DNA of 64,000 nt. It comes from Methylotenera sp. GTDB lineage: Bacteria; Pseudomonadota; Gammaproteobacteria; Burkholderiales; Methylophilaceae. Where the stretch lies: the NCBI GenBank assembly GCA_002928535.1, contig PERG01000012.1, positions 1 to 64,000 of the forward strand. The letters are read 5' to 3'. The number at the start of each line of letters is the position of its first letter. Position 1 is the first letter of the stretch. Below are positions 1 to 10,027 of the stretch, piece after piece. Position numbers and translations under genes: made by a program. The notes below the pieces were generated by a model. The model saw nothing but the letters and a program-made list of their open reading frames with translations, made no database searches and had not been told where the DNA came from.

Positions 1-345
1 AGTGGTCTATATTCAGCTAAATATGGAAGAGTAATAGGTAGTGGATATAACAAACTCACTCAAGTTGCTCATACAATTGCTAGTTTGAAAGATAAGAGTG
101 TATTGCAGATATTTAGAGTTGCATTACTTGTCTATAATCGTGCCAATCAAATAATTGAAGAAGATAAAACTGGCTTATGGAAAAGGAAATCAAATAAATT
201 CAGGAAACTTCTTTACACCACTAATGAGTATCAACGAAATAAAAATTTAGATGATTTGATGAAGTTCCTATTTCCTGAGTTAATGAAAAAAGAAATATGG
301 ATAAAGTTGAAAACATTTGACGATAAGCACAATCTCAATAATTAA
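1..345 (+). CDS. Unrecognised protein, C-terminal part (5' truncated by window edge)
   Basis: The reading frame is open from base 1 to a TAA at 343-345 with no good start, so the gene begins upstream of the window. About 114 residues are visible. They are rich in Lys, Asn, Leu and Ile, with no signal peptide or membrane segment and no motif I can assign. The A+T-rich composition and Lys/Asn bias differ from the metal-efflux genes that follow, which fits accessory or transferred DNA, but the sample is short. A TTG at 85 could be read as a start but is unlikely, because the frame stays open upstream of it. Confidence 0.5.
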   Translation, partial: SGLYSAKYGRVIGSGYNKLTQVAHTIASLKDKSVLQIFRVALLVYNRANQIIEEDKTGLWKRKSNKFRKLLYTTNEYQRNKNLDDLMKFLFPELMKKEIWIKLKTFDDKHNLNN

Positions 346-386
346 ACCAAAGCCCTATCCACCATATGAAACACTCAATTGGGACA

Positions 387-408
387 TCTGCTTTCGGCCC
401 AAAGCAGA
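387..408. repeat. Intergenic palindromic repeat, copy A
   Basis: Perfect 8-bp arms TCTGCTTT and AAAGCAGA flank the loop CGGCCC, followed by ACGCTCAA-type sequence. It belongs to the dispersed repeat family also seen near 9786, 32843, 49068 and 49412. It lies in the 126-bp gap before the copper-associated periplasmic gene. That gap also holds a short inverted repeat, AACTTG/CAAGTT at 431-448, of unknown role. Confidence 0.65.
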
Positions 409-471
409 CGCTCAATATTTAGACCAACAGAACTTGTTGAATCAAGTTTGAAGTGATAAAGTAATTTCATA

Positions 472-828
472 ATGAAATTTTTTCGTGAAATAGCAATGGT
501 TTTGATTCTGGCGCTGGCTTCAAGTCCTGCGCTAGCAGCTATTTGTGCGACTTCATGTGCATCTCAATCGATTATGTCTTCTATGCATTCAGATAGCATG
601 GCCGGAATGAAAAACTGCCATGAAGGCTCAATGAGTAAAGATAAGCACAAATCTAGTACTGAACATAAGTCTTGTGCCATGGGTGCCGGTTGCCAGTTCA
701 CGCAAGTAACACCAATCGTATCGCCCACTAAGTACGTTTTTACAGCTTCTGCTGCAATTGTATTTCCTAGTTTCGTTCCTTCCGAAAAATCTGTAGACCT
801 TTCCCCGCCGTTAAAGCCTCCAGCTTGA
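472..828 (+). CDS. Small Met/His/Cys-rich periplasmic protein of a metal-efflux locus
   Basis: This 118-residue protein begins with a clear Sec signal peptide (MKFFREIAMV, hydrophobic core, ALA-A cleavage near residue 22). The mature part has Cys at CATSCAS and further Cys, His and Met in MHSDSMAGMKNCHEG and EHKSCAMGAGC, and ends in a Pro-rich tail. Such composition suits binding of soft metals such as Cu(I) or Ag(I) in the periplasm. I cannot assign a named family. It sits directly upstream of a TolC/CusBA-type efflux operon in the same direction, 62 bp from the next gene, so a role as metal scavenger or sensor for that pump is inferred from context and composition only. Confidence 0.7.
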   Translation: MKFFREIAMVLILALASSPALAAICATSCASQSIMSSMHSDSMAGMKNCHEGSMSKDKHKSSTEHKSCAMGAGCQFTQVTPIVSPTKYVFTASAAIVFPSFVPSEKSVDLSPPLKPPA

Positions 829-838
829 ATTGATGTCA

Positions 839-860
839 TTAGGGCGTAATTACGCCCTAA
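839..860. promoter_or_regulatory. Perfect 22-bp palindrome before the efflux operon
   Basis: The arm TTAGGGCGTAA is followed directly by its exact reverse complement. As RNA it could form a GC-rich stem with a small AU loop. There is no T tract after it, so it is a poor intrinsic terminator. An operator for a metal-responsive dimeric regulator or an RNA processing/attenuation hairpin are alternatives. It lies 30 bp upstream of the outer-membrane channel gene start. Confidence 0.45.
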
Positions 861-890
861 ATCGTCACATTTAAGTTTAGGAGAGCTCTC

Positions 891-2198
891 ATGAATGCCC
901 CCAGATTGGCTTATAAGCCAAGATTTATATGCATGTGGTTTTGCATCATGGTGGTATTAGCACTGTCTTTAAAAGCTGGCCTTGCGAAAGCAGAAGAGCC
1001 GCTGACATTAGCTGAGACCATACAATTAGCCACACAAAACCAACCATTGCTGCAATCACTTGATGACGCAGCGGCTTCGTCACGTCAAGCAGCCATCGCA
1101 GAAGGACAGCTACCCGACCCCAAGGTCAAACTTGGTGTCATCAACCTACCGGTGACCAGTAGTGATAGCTTGCGCTTTGACCGTGATGATCAAACCATGG
1201 TCAATGTGGGCATTTCGCAAGACATGACACCGCGTAAAAAGCGTGAAGTGGCTTCAAACCGCATGCTGGCCGAGGCAGATCAATTCCATACTGAGCAAAT
1301 CGCAACGGCAAGATCAATCGAACGCGATGTTGCTTTGGCCTGGTTGGATGTTTATGAGGCGCAGCGAAAGACTGAGCTTTATCAGCGCATGATTGACGAT
1401 ATGGTAGCTGAACGCAAAGTGCAGACTGCCAGTGTGAGCTCAGGTGGCACTAAAACCAGCGATGTCTTACGCATGGATACGCAAATATCCATGACCAATG
1501 AAAAGCGTATCTTTGCACAGCGCGATGAGCGTAAAGCACGGGCTGCATTAGCACGCTGGATAGGCAAGGCAGCATCGCGTTCCATCTCTTCTGAACTTCC
1601 GGTGATGAGCAATAGTGTTAGTTCTGATGCAGCTCAAGCACAAATTGACCAGCATCCACTATTACGCAATGCCGTTCAATCTGAAAAGGTCGCCCAGCTT
1701 GATGTAGACAGTGCCCAAGCCAATTTGGAACGCAACTGGGGCTGGGAAGTTGGCTATGGCAAACGTTTTGCCGATCGTAGCGATATGTTGAGCTTTCAAG
1801 TATCGATTGATCTGCAGTTAGATCGTGCTAATCGACAAGACCGCCGGACTGCAGAAAAGCTTGTACTAGTCGAAAAGGCACGCAAGCTGACCGAAGACAG
1901 ACGGCGTGAACTCTCATCTGAATTGGAAAGTGCCATGGCAGATGCTGAAGCTGCTGAAGCCCGTGAAAACGAGCACATCACCAAACTTATCCCCAATGCC
2001 GAAGCTAAATTAAGCATCGCCCAAGCTGCATATCAATCTGGCAAGCAACCCCTCACTGAGGTCTGGGACGCTCGTAGAGATGTGCTGGATATCGAATTGG
2101 ACCACTGGACCATCTTGACTGACAAGCAACGCGCTGTCGTCAAAATTGGCTATTTACTTAACGATAGTCGTCTATTTAAACAAATTGAAAAGGAATAA
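891..2198 (+). CDS. cusC: TolC-family outer-membrane channel of a CusCBA-type efflux pump
   Basis: A 435-residue protein with an N-terminal signal sequence (hydrophobic core about residues 13-33, AKA-E cleavage) and no lipobox. The body is the alpha-helical outer membrane efflux protein (OEP) repeat: long Ala/Glu/Arg-rich helices and the PLTLAETIQLATQNQP start typical of the family. It would form the trimeric exit duct of a tripartite RND pump. A GGAG ribosome site precedes ATG 891. It is followed after 3 bp by a metal-binding lipoprotein and then CusB and CusA, so it is the first gene of the pump operon proper. The symbol follows operon context; metal specificity is not shown by this protein itself. 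Confidence 0.85.
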   Translation: MNAPRLAYKPRFICMWFCIMVVLALSLKAGLAKAEEPLTLAETIQLATQNQPLLQSLDDAAASSRQAAIAEGQLPDPKVKLGVINLPVTSSDSLRFDRDDQTMVNVGISQDMTPRKKREVASNRMLAEADQFHTEQIATARSIERDVALAWLDVYEAQRKTELYQRMIDDMVAERKVQTASVSSGGTKTSDVLRMDTQISMTNEKRIFAQRDERKARAALARWIGKAASRSISSELPVMSNSVSSDAAQAQIDQHPLLRNAVQSEKVAQLDVDSAQANLERNWGWEVGYGKRFADRSDMLSFQVSIDLQLDRANRQDRRTAEKLVLVEKARKLTEDRRRELSSELESAMADAEAAEARENEHITKLIPNAEAKLSIAQAAYQSGKQPLTEVWDARRDVLDIELDHWTILTDKQRAVVKIGYLLNDSRLFKQIEKE

Positions 2199-2201
2199 AT
2201 C

Positions 2202-2522
2202 ATGAAAACAACACAAATTTTAGTATTGGCAACATTCTTAATGGCGGCAGCCGCTTGTTCTAAACAAGAAAATACTGAAGCCTCCAGTCAAGCACCGAAA
2301 GCAGAAATGCCTGCTATGGAAAAACCTATGGAGGCCAAACCAACTGTCATGCTTCCGAACGAGATTGATCCTAAAGATATGAGTGGCAACAACGTTGAAC
2401 AGGATGCTAGCGGTAAAAAAGTTCTGTATTGGGAAGACCCGATGGTACCGGATAGACACTTTAGCAAATCTGGCCAATCACCTTTCATGGATATGAAGCT
2501 ATACCCTAGATACGCTGAGTAA
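2202..2522 (+). CDS. Lipoprotein with heavy-metal-binding domain
   Basis: A 106-residue protein with a lipoprotein signal peptide (lipobox AAAC, Cys19), a Met/Pro/Glu-rich linker, and a C-terminal segment LYWEDPMVPDRHFSKSG...FMDMKLYPRYA. This matches the short heavy-metal-binding domain found at the N-terminus of CusB-type adaptors, and the same motif recurs in the next gene. The usual Cys residues of the classic YTCPMHP version are absent and Met dominates. It probably handles Cu(I)/Ag(I) in the periplasm beside the pump. It starts 3 bp after cusC and ends 26 bp before cusB, so it is co-transcribed. Confidence 0.7.
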   Translation: MKTTQILVLATFLMAAAACSKQENTEASSQAPKAEMPAMEKPMEAKPTVMLPNEIDPKDMSGNNVEQDASGKKVLYWEDPMVPDRHFSKSGQSPFMDMKLYPRYAE

Positions 2523-2548
2523 TAAATCGCGAATATTAAGGAAATAAA

Positions 2549-4174
2549 ATGAAACGACTCCATTTAATAATAATGTTAATTTTACTAACCCTAGTAGCAG
2601 GATTAGGTTGGTTTTTTGGGCAAAGATCGGTGCAATCGCCTATGGCTAACATGCCAGGCGATTCCAAGATGGCTCAATCCAACAATGGGGTCGTTCAAGA
2701 CGGCAGCGGTAAAACCGTTAAATACTGGTATGACCCTATGGTGCCGAATCAGAAATTCGATAAGCCTGGCAAGTCTCCTTTCATGGACATGATGCTAGAA
2801 CCTAAATACGCCAATGAGGGCAGCAATGGCGAAGAAGGCGGCGTAGCAATTTCATCACAAACCGCACAGAACTTAGGCATCAGACTTGAGAAGGTATCCA
2901 CTAAAATTTTCGGTGAATCCTTCTCTGCAGTAGGCCGTATCGAGCCAGACGAACGACGTTTTTACGCGGTACAAACACGTATCCCAGGATTCGTAGAGCG
3001 TCTATCCGTACGCGCTGTAGGTGATCCAGTCAGCAAAGGCCAAAAAATCGCTGAAATCTATGCACCCGATTTGCTGGCAGCTCAGCAAGAGTATTTAGCG
3101 TTACTGGAATTAAACAGCGTAGACAGTGATAACTCGCTTAAACAAGCTGCACGCAATCGACTCAAATTACTGGGCATGACTGAAGGTGAGATTGCTGCCA
3201 TTACGAAGTCTGGTAAATCTAGTCCTAGATTTGGCGTATATGCTCCTGCATCGGGAATAGTCACTGAACTAGGTGTACGTGAAGGTGGGCAGTTGATGGC
3301 TGGGAGTTCATTAGTACAAATCTCCGACCTCTCCCAAGTATGGATGATTGCAGAAGTGCCTGAGCGTGATGCTGCCAGACTGAAGCCAGGCATTGCTGCA
3401 GATGTTCAGCTACAAAGCCTGCCTGGCGAAGTATTCAAAGGCGAGGTGGGTTATCTCTATCCGATGTTGAACGACAGCTCCAGAACGCTACAGGTACGTA
3501 TCGAATTACCTAACAAAGGTAACCGTTTACGCCCTGGCATGTATGCCAATGTCGAGTTCACAGGCCAAACACATGAAGCGCTATCTGTTCCAACCGAAAG
3601 CATTATTGCGACTGGTAAGCGCAAACTCGTGATTGTGAAAGAAGCTAACGGTTATCGTCCTGTAGAGATTAAAACAGGGCAAGAACGCGATAGCTATACA
3701 GAAATATTGGATGGCTTGAGCAAAGGTGAAGATGTGGTTGTTTCAGGTCAGTTCTTGATTGATTCTGAAGCTTCGCTATCAGGTGTATTGGCGAGGCTAT
3801 CGCAGCAAGATAAAGCGATGGACAAAGGCATGGGTCAAGACAGTGATTTGCATGACATGCAAATGAGCAAAGACAAAACTATGCCCGCTGAAAAAATGCC
3901 CAAGGGCCATGGCAAAGTAATTGATGTGGATCCTAAGTCAAACCATGTCACTTTGTATCATGAACCAATCGCTGAGCTTGGTTGGCCATCTATGACCATG
4001 GGCTTCAAGGTCAAAGATAGTAAACAGCTTAGTCAACTTAAGGCCGGTGATGAAGTGAAGTTCGATTTAAAAGCGGAAGCCCAAGAAAAACCTGACATGC
4101 CAGCGCAATACATGATTGAGCATATTGAAAAAGCTCCAGCAATGAAAGATGGTATGAAGGGAGCCAAACCATGA
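2549..4174 (+). CDS. cusB: CusB-type periplasmic adaptor fused to a C-terminal CusF-like domain
   Basis: 541 residues. An N-terminal membrane anchor (about 5-22) is followed by a heavy-metal-binding domain (about 57-90, [13 protein letters not shown]...SPFMDM). Then comes the membrane fusion protein body with lipoyl/barrel-sandwich and beta-barrel segments (about 100-410, [17 protein letters not shown]). After a Met-rich linker, residues about 455-535 resemble the copper chaperone CusF ([10 protein letters not shown], then GWPSMTMGF, supplying the Trp and two Met ligands). In E. coli CusF is a separate protein, so here chaperone and adaptor are one chain. The stop overlaps the cusA start by four bases (ATGA), implying coupled translation. 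Confidence 0.9.
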   Translation: MKRLHLIIMLILLTLVAGLGWFFGQRSVQSPMANMPGDSKMAQSNNGVVQDGSGKTVKYWYDPMVPNQKFDKPGKSPFMDMMLEPKYANEGSNGEEGGVAISSQTAQNLGIRLEKVSTKIFGESFSAVGRIEPDERRFYAVQTRIPGFVERLSVRAVGDPVSKGQKIAEIYAPDLLAAQQEYLALLELNSVDSDNSLKQAARNRLKLLGMTEGEIAAITKSGKSSPRFGVYAPASGIVTELGVREGGQLMAGSSLVQISDLSQVWMIAEVPERDAARLKPGIAADVQLQSLPGEVFKGEVGYLYPMLNDSSRTLQVRIELPNKGNRLRPGMYANVEFTGQTHEALSVPTESIIATGKRKLVIVKEANGYRPVEIKTGQERDSYTEILDGLSKGEDVVVSGQFLIDSEASLSGVLARLSQQDKAMDKGMGQDSDLHDMQMSKDKTMPAEKMPKGHGKVIDVDPKSNHVTLYHEPIAELGWPSMTMGFKVKDSKQLSQLKAGDEVKFDLKAEAQEKPDMPAQYMIEHIEKAPAMKDGMKGAKP

Positions 4175-7100
4175 TTGCTCAGCTCATACGCTGGTCAGCC
4201 AATAACCGCTTGCTGGTGTTGCTGGCCACACTCATGGTGATTGCATGGGGAATATTCGCCATGCTTAAAACGCCTTTAGATGCGATTCCTGACTTATCTG
4301 ACACACAGGTCATCATCCGTACCCAATGGCCTGGCCAAGCGCCGCAGATTGTTGAGAACCAGCTGACTTATCCACTCACTACAACCATGCTTTCCGTGCC
4401 TGGTGTGAAGACGGTGCGTGGCTATTCATTCTTTGGTGACTCTTTCGTTTATATATTATTCAACGATGGTACCGACCAATATTGGGCACGATCCCGCGTA
4501 CTGGAATACTTGAGCCAGATTTCCTCAAAGTTGCCCAAAGGCGCGAATCCTAGTTTAGGACCAGACGCGACAGGCGTAGGCTGGGTATATGAATACGCGT
4601 TGGTGGATAAAAGCGGCAAGCACGACTTGGGAGAATTGCGAGCCTTACAGGACTGGTTCCTCAAGTTTGAGTTGAAGACCATTCCTGGTGTAGCTGAGGT
4701 CGCCACATTAGGCGGTATGGTGCGCCAGTATCAGGTGCAGGTTGACCCTGATAAGTTGCGTAATTACCGCATACCGCTCTCAAAAGTCGTATCAGCGATT
4801 CAATCTGCCAACCAAGAAACAGGCGGTGCTGTGGTGGAAACCGCGGAAGCTGAGTACATGGTTCGAGCACATGGCTACCTAGAGTCGCTTGAAGATTTTC
4901 GTAATATTCCACTCATGGTGAGTAGTAGTGGTACGCCAATATTATTATCTGATGTTGCGCACATTCAAATCGGGCCTGAACTTAGGCGAGGTGTAACCGA
5001 GTTAAATGGTCAAGGTGAAGTCACGGGTGGCGTCATTGTGATGCGTGCGGGGCAAAATGCCCTAGAGGCGATTGATGCAGTGAAAGCCAAGCTTGCTACC
5101 CTCAAAAAAAGTTTGCCTGAAGGTGTAGAGATTGTGACGACCTATGACCGGTCGCAACTGATTAAACGTGCGGTAGATAACCTCACGCACAAACTGATCG
5201 AAGAGTTCATTGTGGTGGCTTTGGTGTGTGCTGTATTCCTTTGGCATTTCCGCTCAGCTTTAGTCGCTATTGTTGCTTTGCCTATCGGTGTATTGGTCAG
5301 TTTTATCGTGATGTACTATCAAGGCGTCAATGCCAATATCATGTCGCTAGGCGGTATCGCTATTGCCATCGGCGCCATGGTCGATGCCGCGATTGTAATG
5401 ATAGAAAACGCGCATCGGCAGCTTGAGCATTATAAAAATACACATGTTGAACCGAACAATAATCAGCGTATTAAAGTGATTATTGATGCCGCCAGCGAGG
5501 TTGGACCGGCATTGTTCTTTTCCTTGCTTATCATCACCTTGTCGTTCATTCCAGTGTTCACACTAGAAGCGCAAGAAGGCAAGTTATTCGCGCCTTTAGC
5601 TTTTACCAAGACCTATGCGATGGCCGCAGCCGCAGGATTATCCGTGACATTGATTCCGGTGCTGATGACGATCTTCATTCGTGGACATATACGACCTGAA
5701 CATGACAATCCACTCAATCGTGGACTAATTGCCATTTATAAACCACTGCTCAGTAAAGTCTTGCATTACCCAAAAGTTACATTAGGTGTCGCCCTCATTT
5801 TAGTGCTTATCACGCTTTATCCACTAAGTAAGCTTGGTAGTGAGTTCATGCCGCCACTGGATGAAGGCGATTTACTCTATATGCCAACGGCGTTGCCAGG
5901 ACTCTCTGTTTCCAAGGCTTCGGAGATACTGCAATTGAGCGATAGGCTCATCAAAACCGTACCTGAAGTGAAATCAGTATTTGGTAAAACTGGACGTGCC
6001 GAAACAGCAACAGACCCTGCGCCATTGGAAATGCTGGAAACCACTATACAGTTCAAGCCACGTGATGAATGGCGTGCCGGCATGACACCTGAAAAACTCG
6101 TGAAAGAACTGGATGCACGACTCAAAATCCCAGGTATGGCTAATGTTTGGGTACAACCAATTCGTAACCGTATCGATATGCTATCCACTGGTATCAAAAG
6201 CCCGGTAGGTATCAAAATTGGTGGTGCTGATTTAGCTACTCTAGAAAAACTAGGTGAAGAAGTCGAACGGCTCATGAAAAAAGTACCTGGTGCCAGCTCC
6301 GTGATCGCTGAGCGTGTCACTGGTGGGCGCTACATTGATGTCAAAATCGATAGACTAAAAATCGCCCGTTACGGTTTGAATATTGATGATGTGCAGATGT
6401 TGGTATCTACTGCAATTGGTGGCGATAACATCGGCGAAAAAGTTGAGGGTTTGGCACGTTTCCCAATCAACGTTCGATTCCCTAGAGAACTACGCGACTC
6501 GGTAGAAAAGCTTAAATCTCTGCCTATCATCACTGAACAAGGCGCGACTGTTCCTCTTGGTGAGGTCGCAGAAGTCAAAGTGTCCGACGGACCACCTATG
6601 ATTAAGAGTGAGAATGCTCGACCAAATGTCTGGGTATATGTGGACATTCAAGACCGTGATTTGGGTGGCTTTGTAAAAGATGCCAAAGCCATGCTGGATA
6701 AAGAACTGCAATTAACAGCAGGTTACTCGCTAGCCTGGTCTGGGCAGTTCGAATACTTTGAGCGTGCTTCTAAAAGGCTTAGCTATGTAGTACCAATGAC
6801 TTTGGGCATCATATTTATTATGCTGTTCTTGGCTTTTAAACGTATTACACCAGCCATACTCATACTAGGTAGTTTACCTTTCGCATTAGTAGGTGCGGTA
6901 TGGTTTCTGTACTTCTTAGGGCATCACTTCTCGATTGCCAGTGGCGTCGGTATGATTGCTTTGTCAGGGCTAGCTGCGGAGTTTGGCATCATTATGCTGG
7001 TGTATTTAGATGATGCGATTGAACGTTATCGTGCCACCGGTAAACTCAATAATGAAGAGGATTATTATGCTGCATTGATTGAAGGAGCAGCGCTCAGAGT

Positions 7101-7293
7101 CAGACCAAAAGCCATGACAGTGGCAGTGATTCTAGCTGGCTTGATACCTATCCTTATCGGTACTGGTACAGGCTCGGAAGCGATGAGTCGTATCGCGGCG
7201 CCGATGGTCGGTGGAATGTTGACTGCACCATTGTTGTCACTATTTGTATTGCCGGCGGCGTACATGTTGTTAAGGAAAAAAGATAATGGCTAA
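4171..7293 (+). CDS. cusA: CusA-type heavy-metal RND efflux transporter
   Basis: 1040 residues, the normal size for the heavy-metal efflux (HME) RND family. It has an N-terminal transmembrane helix ([20 protein letters not shown]), two large periplasmic loops and two blocks of helices. The TM4 proton-relay motif [16 protein letters not shown] is present with Asp and Glu. DLSDTQV and the [19 protein letters not shown] region are typical of the Cu/Ag (HME4) subgroup. Driven by the proton gradient, it would move Cu(I)/Ag(I) through CusB and the TolC channel. Specificity for Cu/Ag rather than Co/Zn/Cd is inferred from the CusF-like domain and Met-rich neighbours. It overlaps cusB by 4 bp and the next gene by 8 bp. 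Confidence 0.92.
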   Translation: MIAQLIRWSANNRLLVLLATLMVIAWGIFAMLKTPLDAIPDLSDTQVIIRTQWPGQAPQIVENQLTYPLTTTMLSVPGVKTVRGYSFFGDSFVYILFNDGTDQYWARSRVLEYLSQISSKLPKGANPSLGPDATGVGWVYEYALVDKSGKHDLGELRALQDWFLKFELKTIPGVAEVATLGGMVRQYQVQVDPDKLRNYRIPLSKVVSAIQSANQETGGAVVETAEAEYMVRAHGYLESLEDFRNIPLMVSSSGTPILLSDVAHIQIGPELRRGVTELNGQGEVTGGVIVMRAGQNALEAIDAVKAKLATLKKSLPEGVEIVTTYDRSQLIKRAVDNLTHKLIEEFIVVALVCAVFLWHFRSALVAIVALPIGVLVSFIVMYYQGVNANIMSLGGIAIAIGAMVDAAIVMIENAHRQLEHYKNTHVEPNNNQRIKVIIDAASEVGPALFFSLLIITLSFIPVFTLEAQEGKLFAPLAFTKTYAMAAAAGLSVTLIPVLMTIFIRGHIRPEHDNPLNRGLIAIYKPLLSKVLHYPKVTLGVALILVLITLYPLSKLGSEFMPPLDEGDLLYMPTALPGLSVSKASEILQLSDRLIKTVPEVKSVFGKTGRAETATDPAPLEMLETTIQFKPRDEWRAGMTPEKLVKELDARLKIPGMANVWVQPIRNRIDMLSTGIKSPVGIKIGGADLATLEKLGEEVERLMKKVPGASSVIAERVTGGRYIDVKIDRLKIARYGLNIDDVQMLVSTAIGGDNIGEKVEGLARFPINVRFPRELRDSVEKLKSLPIITEQGATVPLGEVAEVKVSDGPPMIKSENARPNVWVYVDIQDRDLGGFVKDAKAMLDKELQLTAGYSLAWSGQFEYFERASKRLSYVVPMTLGIIFIMLFLAFKRITPAILILGSLPFALVGAVWFLYFLGHHFSIASGVGMIALSGLAAEFGIIMLVYLDDAIERYRATGKLNNEEDYYAALIEGAALRVRPKAMTVAVILAGLIPILIGTGTGSEAMSRIAAPMVGGMLTAPLLSLFVLPAAYMLLRKKDNG

Positions 7294-8002
7294 TTGCTGT
7301 GAAGATAAATCTTGTGAAATCGACGCTTTACGTGAAAAGCATAGCCGTGTCTTAAAGATTGTTTTAGTCATTAATGCGGTAATGTTTTTAGTGGAAAGCA
7401 CCACTGGCTGGCTGGCGCACTCAACATCTCTGATGGCAGATGGACTTGATATGCTTGGTGATGCATTAGTTTACGGAATGAGCTTATATGTATTAACCAG
7501 AAGTCAGCAACAGCAAGCCAAAGTAGCGTTAGCTAAAGGTGGTTTCATGATGCTATTTGGTCTATTTGTTTTAGGTGATGCAATATATAAGGCAATTCAT
7601 CCCGTGTTGCCTGATGCAGTCACAATGGGAGTGATTGGCGCTTTAGCACTAATTGCAAACTTAGTTTGCTTCATCCTTTTATATACTCATAGGGAAGACA
7701 ATCTAAATATGAGCTCTACTTGGTTATGCTCACGCAATGATTTATTCGCTAATGTAGGAGTTCTGGTAGCTGCTGGCTTGAGTTACGTTTTTATTTCCAA
7801 GTGGCCAGATATAGTCATAGGAACTGCAATCGCAATATTGTTTTTAAAATCTTCTTGGTCTGTAATCAAAGAAGCTATCGACGCTATTAAGCAACCAGAG
7901 CCTATAGGTGTTCAATTCAATACAAAGCCAGCAACTCAAAGTCTAAATATTAAAATCCAAAGAAAAACTCACTCGTCTAAACGGAATAAATCATTCGAGT
8001 GA
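7286..8002 (+). CDS. Cation diffusion facilitator (CDF) family transporter, short form
   Basis: 238 residues, about six transmembrane helices. The N-terminus is Cys-rich ([19 protein letters not shown]). TM2 carries the metal-site Asp residues in [15 protein letters not shown], and TM5 carries [12 protein letters not shown], both diagnostic of CDF proteins related to CzcD/DmeF. The usual cytoplasmic C-terminal ferredoxin-like dimer domain is replaced by a short basic tail of about 40 residues. It overlaps cusA by 8 bp and is the last gene of the efflux operon. It would export a divalent metal from cytoplasm to periplasm, complementing the RND pump. The metal cannot be told from sequence. Confidence 0.85.
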   Translation: MANCCEDKSCEIDALREKHSRVLKIVLVINAVMFLVESTTGWLAHSTSLMADGLDMLGDALVYGMSLYVLTRSQQQQAKVALAKGGFMMLFGLFVLGDAIYKAIHPVLPDAVTMGVIGALALIANLVCFILLYTHREDNLNMSSTWLCSRNDLFANVGVLVAAGLSYVFISKWPDIVIGTAIAILFLKSSWSVIKEAIDAIKQPEPIGVQFNTKPATQSLNIKIQRKTHSSKRNKSFE

Positions 8003-8010
8003 CCGCTGAA

Positions 8011-8034
8011 GGCCGGAAGTAGTCCTTGAATAAC
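8011..8034. repeat. Degenerate intergenic palindromic repeat, copy F
   Basis: GACCGCTGAAGGCCGGAAG followed by TAGTCC resembles the GTCCGCTTT-GGGCC-GAAAGCGGAC family but with several mismatches. It lies in the 263-bp gap after the efflux operon, just past the CDF stop. Confidence 0.4.
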
Positions 8035-8217
8035 TTAGTACTAAATAGTGGCAATGAAACGTAATAACACGAGGTTTTCTTGAAATAGTAATTAGTGGCT
8101 TTTTTCACAGTAATACTCATAAAGAAACTTAGTGTCTAATGAGACCAAGGATAGGGAATCACAAGTTTTGCCTTATGAACAGTGGGCTATTTAGCCAAAC
8201 TTATCAATTGTGAAATA

Positions 8218-8242
8218 AATATGACAGAATATGCGTCATATT
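8218..8242. promoter_or_regulatory. Inverted repeat upstream of porin remnant, weak Pho-box resemblance
   Basis: AATATGAC and GTCATATT are perfect 8-bp arms around a 9-bp spacer, 24 bp upstream of the porin start. On the minus strand one half reads CTGTCATA, matching half of a PhoB box, while the second half matches poorly. A phosphate-regulated operator would suit an OprO/P-type porin, but the match is weak. Confidence 0.3.
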
Positions 8243-8265
8243 AATTATTGATTTCAGTTGATTAT

Positions 8266-9725
8266 ATGAATATTCAGAAGAGAGTTTTATCTACATTATT
8301 GGCAACATGCGCATTCCATAACTCAGCACTGGCATTAGATTTGTACGTTGATAGCGATACGCAACAGCTTTATGCAGCCCCAGGCAAGAATCGTGTGAAG
8401 CTAGGCACTTTCGAAAAGAAAGAAGATATTGAGCAATTAAAAGCCTCCTTAAAAGCTGAATTGAGGAGGAGCTTAAGGCTAAGCAAGATATTCAATCAGT
8501 CAAAACTGAAAGTAAGGAAGTCACCAAGGCTACAATTAATATAGACACTGAAGAAGAAATCACTAATCAAACCACTGCTCAAAGAATAAATAAAGGCACC
8601 ATTCAAGCTGGCATCAGCTATGGCAAAAATGGGTTTTAATTCAGAACTGATAACGATAAGTTTCTTTGGCCATTCAAAACAGAGTTCAAGCACGTTATGC
8701 AGAGCCGTTTGATAGCGACCCCCGCACACTCGCCGACCTTGAAAGAGACGAAAACTCTTTTATGATTCGCCGCGCACGTACCAAATTGAACGGTCATGCC
8801 TACGTACCTTGGTTGAAATATTGCCTGCAATACGATTGGTCTCAACCCGTGCTACGCGACTTAAGTCTTACCATCGATAAATATAAATGGGCTCAAGTGC
8901 GCGTTGGGCGTGGCAAAGTCAGCTACAACAACGAGCGCGTGACCTCATCTGGCAGTCAGCAATTCGTAAACCGATCCATTGTGAACGATATATTCACGGT
9001 TGATCGTCAACAAGGCATCGAAGTCAAAGGCAATCTATTTCCCGATACCTGGCATGACATTACTTATTATGTCGGTGCATATACGGGTTTGGGCGTGGGC
9101 GAGCGGAATAATGACGATGGCAACATGATGTATTCCGGCCGCTTACAGTGGAATGCATTAGGCGGCGAGATGAAATTTAGCCAATCAGATTTAGATTTAC
9201 TTGAACAGCCAGCGCTGAATATTTCCGTAGCTGCTAATTCCAACAGAAGCCGGTGCACCGCTTTTGAGACGGCTCAAGAAAGCTGTAGAGACATTAATGA
9301 TTTAAGTGAAGAAAGTAGCGCAGAAGCTGGCCAATACAAAGTAAGTCAAATGATGCAAGAAATGCATTTCAAATGGAAAGGCTTTTCGCTGTTACAAGAA
9401 TTACATTCAAAGAAAATTAAAGATACCTTTAATAACGATCAAGAGTCCAAATTGCTCGGTGGGTTCGTTCAGGCCGGTTACTTTCCGCATGGGATCGTTA
9501 AGTTCATTCCACCTGGTATTGAACTAGCTGGACGATATGCATTTGTGGAACACTGATCGTGATAACGATAAACAGACCGAACTCAGTGCAGTTATAAACT
9601 ACTTTATGGAAGGACATTCCAATAAGCTAAGTTTTCAATTAAGTCGCTTAACAGTAGAAGACCCTATTAATTTAGGAAAGAACTCTGAAAATAGAATATG
9701 GGCGCAGTGGGACTTCTCGTTTTAA
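8266..9725 (+). pseudogene. Phosphate-selective porin (OprO/OprP-type) pseudogene
   Basis: The gene begins with a good signal peptide (MNIQKRVLSTLLATCAFHNS...ALALD) and then breaks repeatedly. The frame shifts near 8463, where the sense continues as EELKAKQDIQSVK. There is an in-frame TAA at 8637-8639 (KNGF*FRTDNDKF), another shift near 8661 into the main body (IQNRVQARYAEPFDSDPRT...), and a last shift near 9550, after which TDRDNDKQTELSAVINYF runs to the end WAQWDFSF. Joined, the pieces make an outer-membrane beta-barrel resembling the phosphate-selective porin O/P family, ending in Phe as barrels do. Three frameshifts and a stop make function unlikely unless the sequence contains errors; all but the first lie beside short homopolymers or repeats. 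Confidence 0.8.
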
Positions 9726-9785
9726 TATCTGCACCAGAAGCAGCCTTATTAAATTTTTCTGCTAAGAAATTGGCAAATACTCAAA

Positions 9786-9837
9786 GTCCGCTATGGGCCG
9801 TTTGATGTTGTCGCTTTCGGCCCGAAGCGGACACTCC
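9786..9837. repeat. Intergenic palindromic repeat, copy B (long form)
   Basis: Outer arms GTCCGCTATGGGCC and GGCCCGAAGCGGAC pair at 12 of 14 positions around TTTGATG-containing sequence. A 33-bp stretch (9791-9823) matches copy E at 49412-49444 with two differences. It sits in the roughly 300-bp gap between the porin remnant and the convergent siderophore operon. Nothing else recognisable is in that gap. Confidence 0.65.
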
Positions 9838-10027
9838 AAACTTTGCTTGGAAAGTAGGCGTTCAAATGTAGACAGTGGATTAACTCAAGAATTATTTTGA
9901 TACCTGTCGATGGGAAGGGTTAGAGCTTCTCTAGTTATGCTGGGTAGCTAAAAAGCTTGTTACGTATTAATAGATACAGTCAGAAATTTTACGCCAGTAA
10001 ACTCTCATGAATGTCGGTTGAAAATAT

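Noticed and set aside
5877-6320. Long antisense frame of 147 codons inside cusA
   Set aside because: It runs opposite to a strongly conserved gene, is Ser/Pro-rich from codon mirroring and has no family resemblance.
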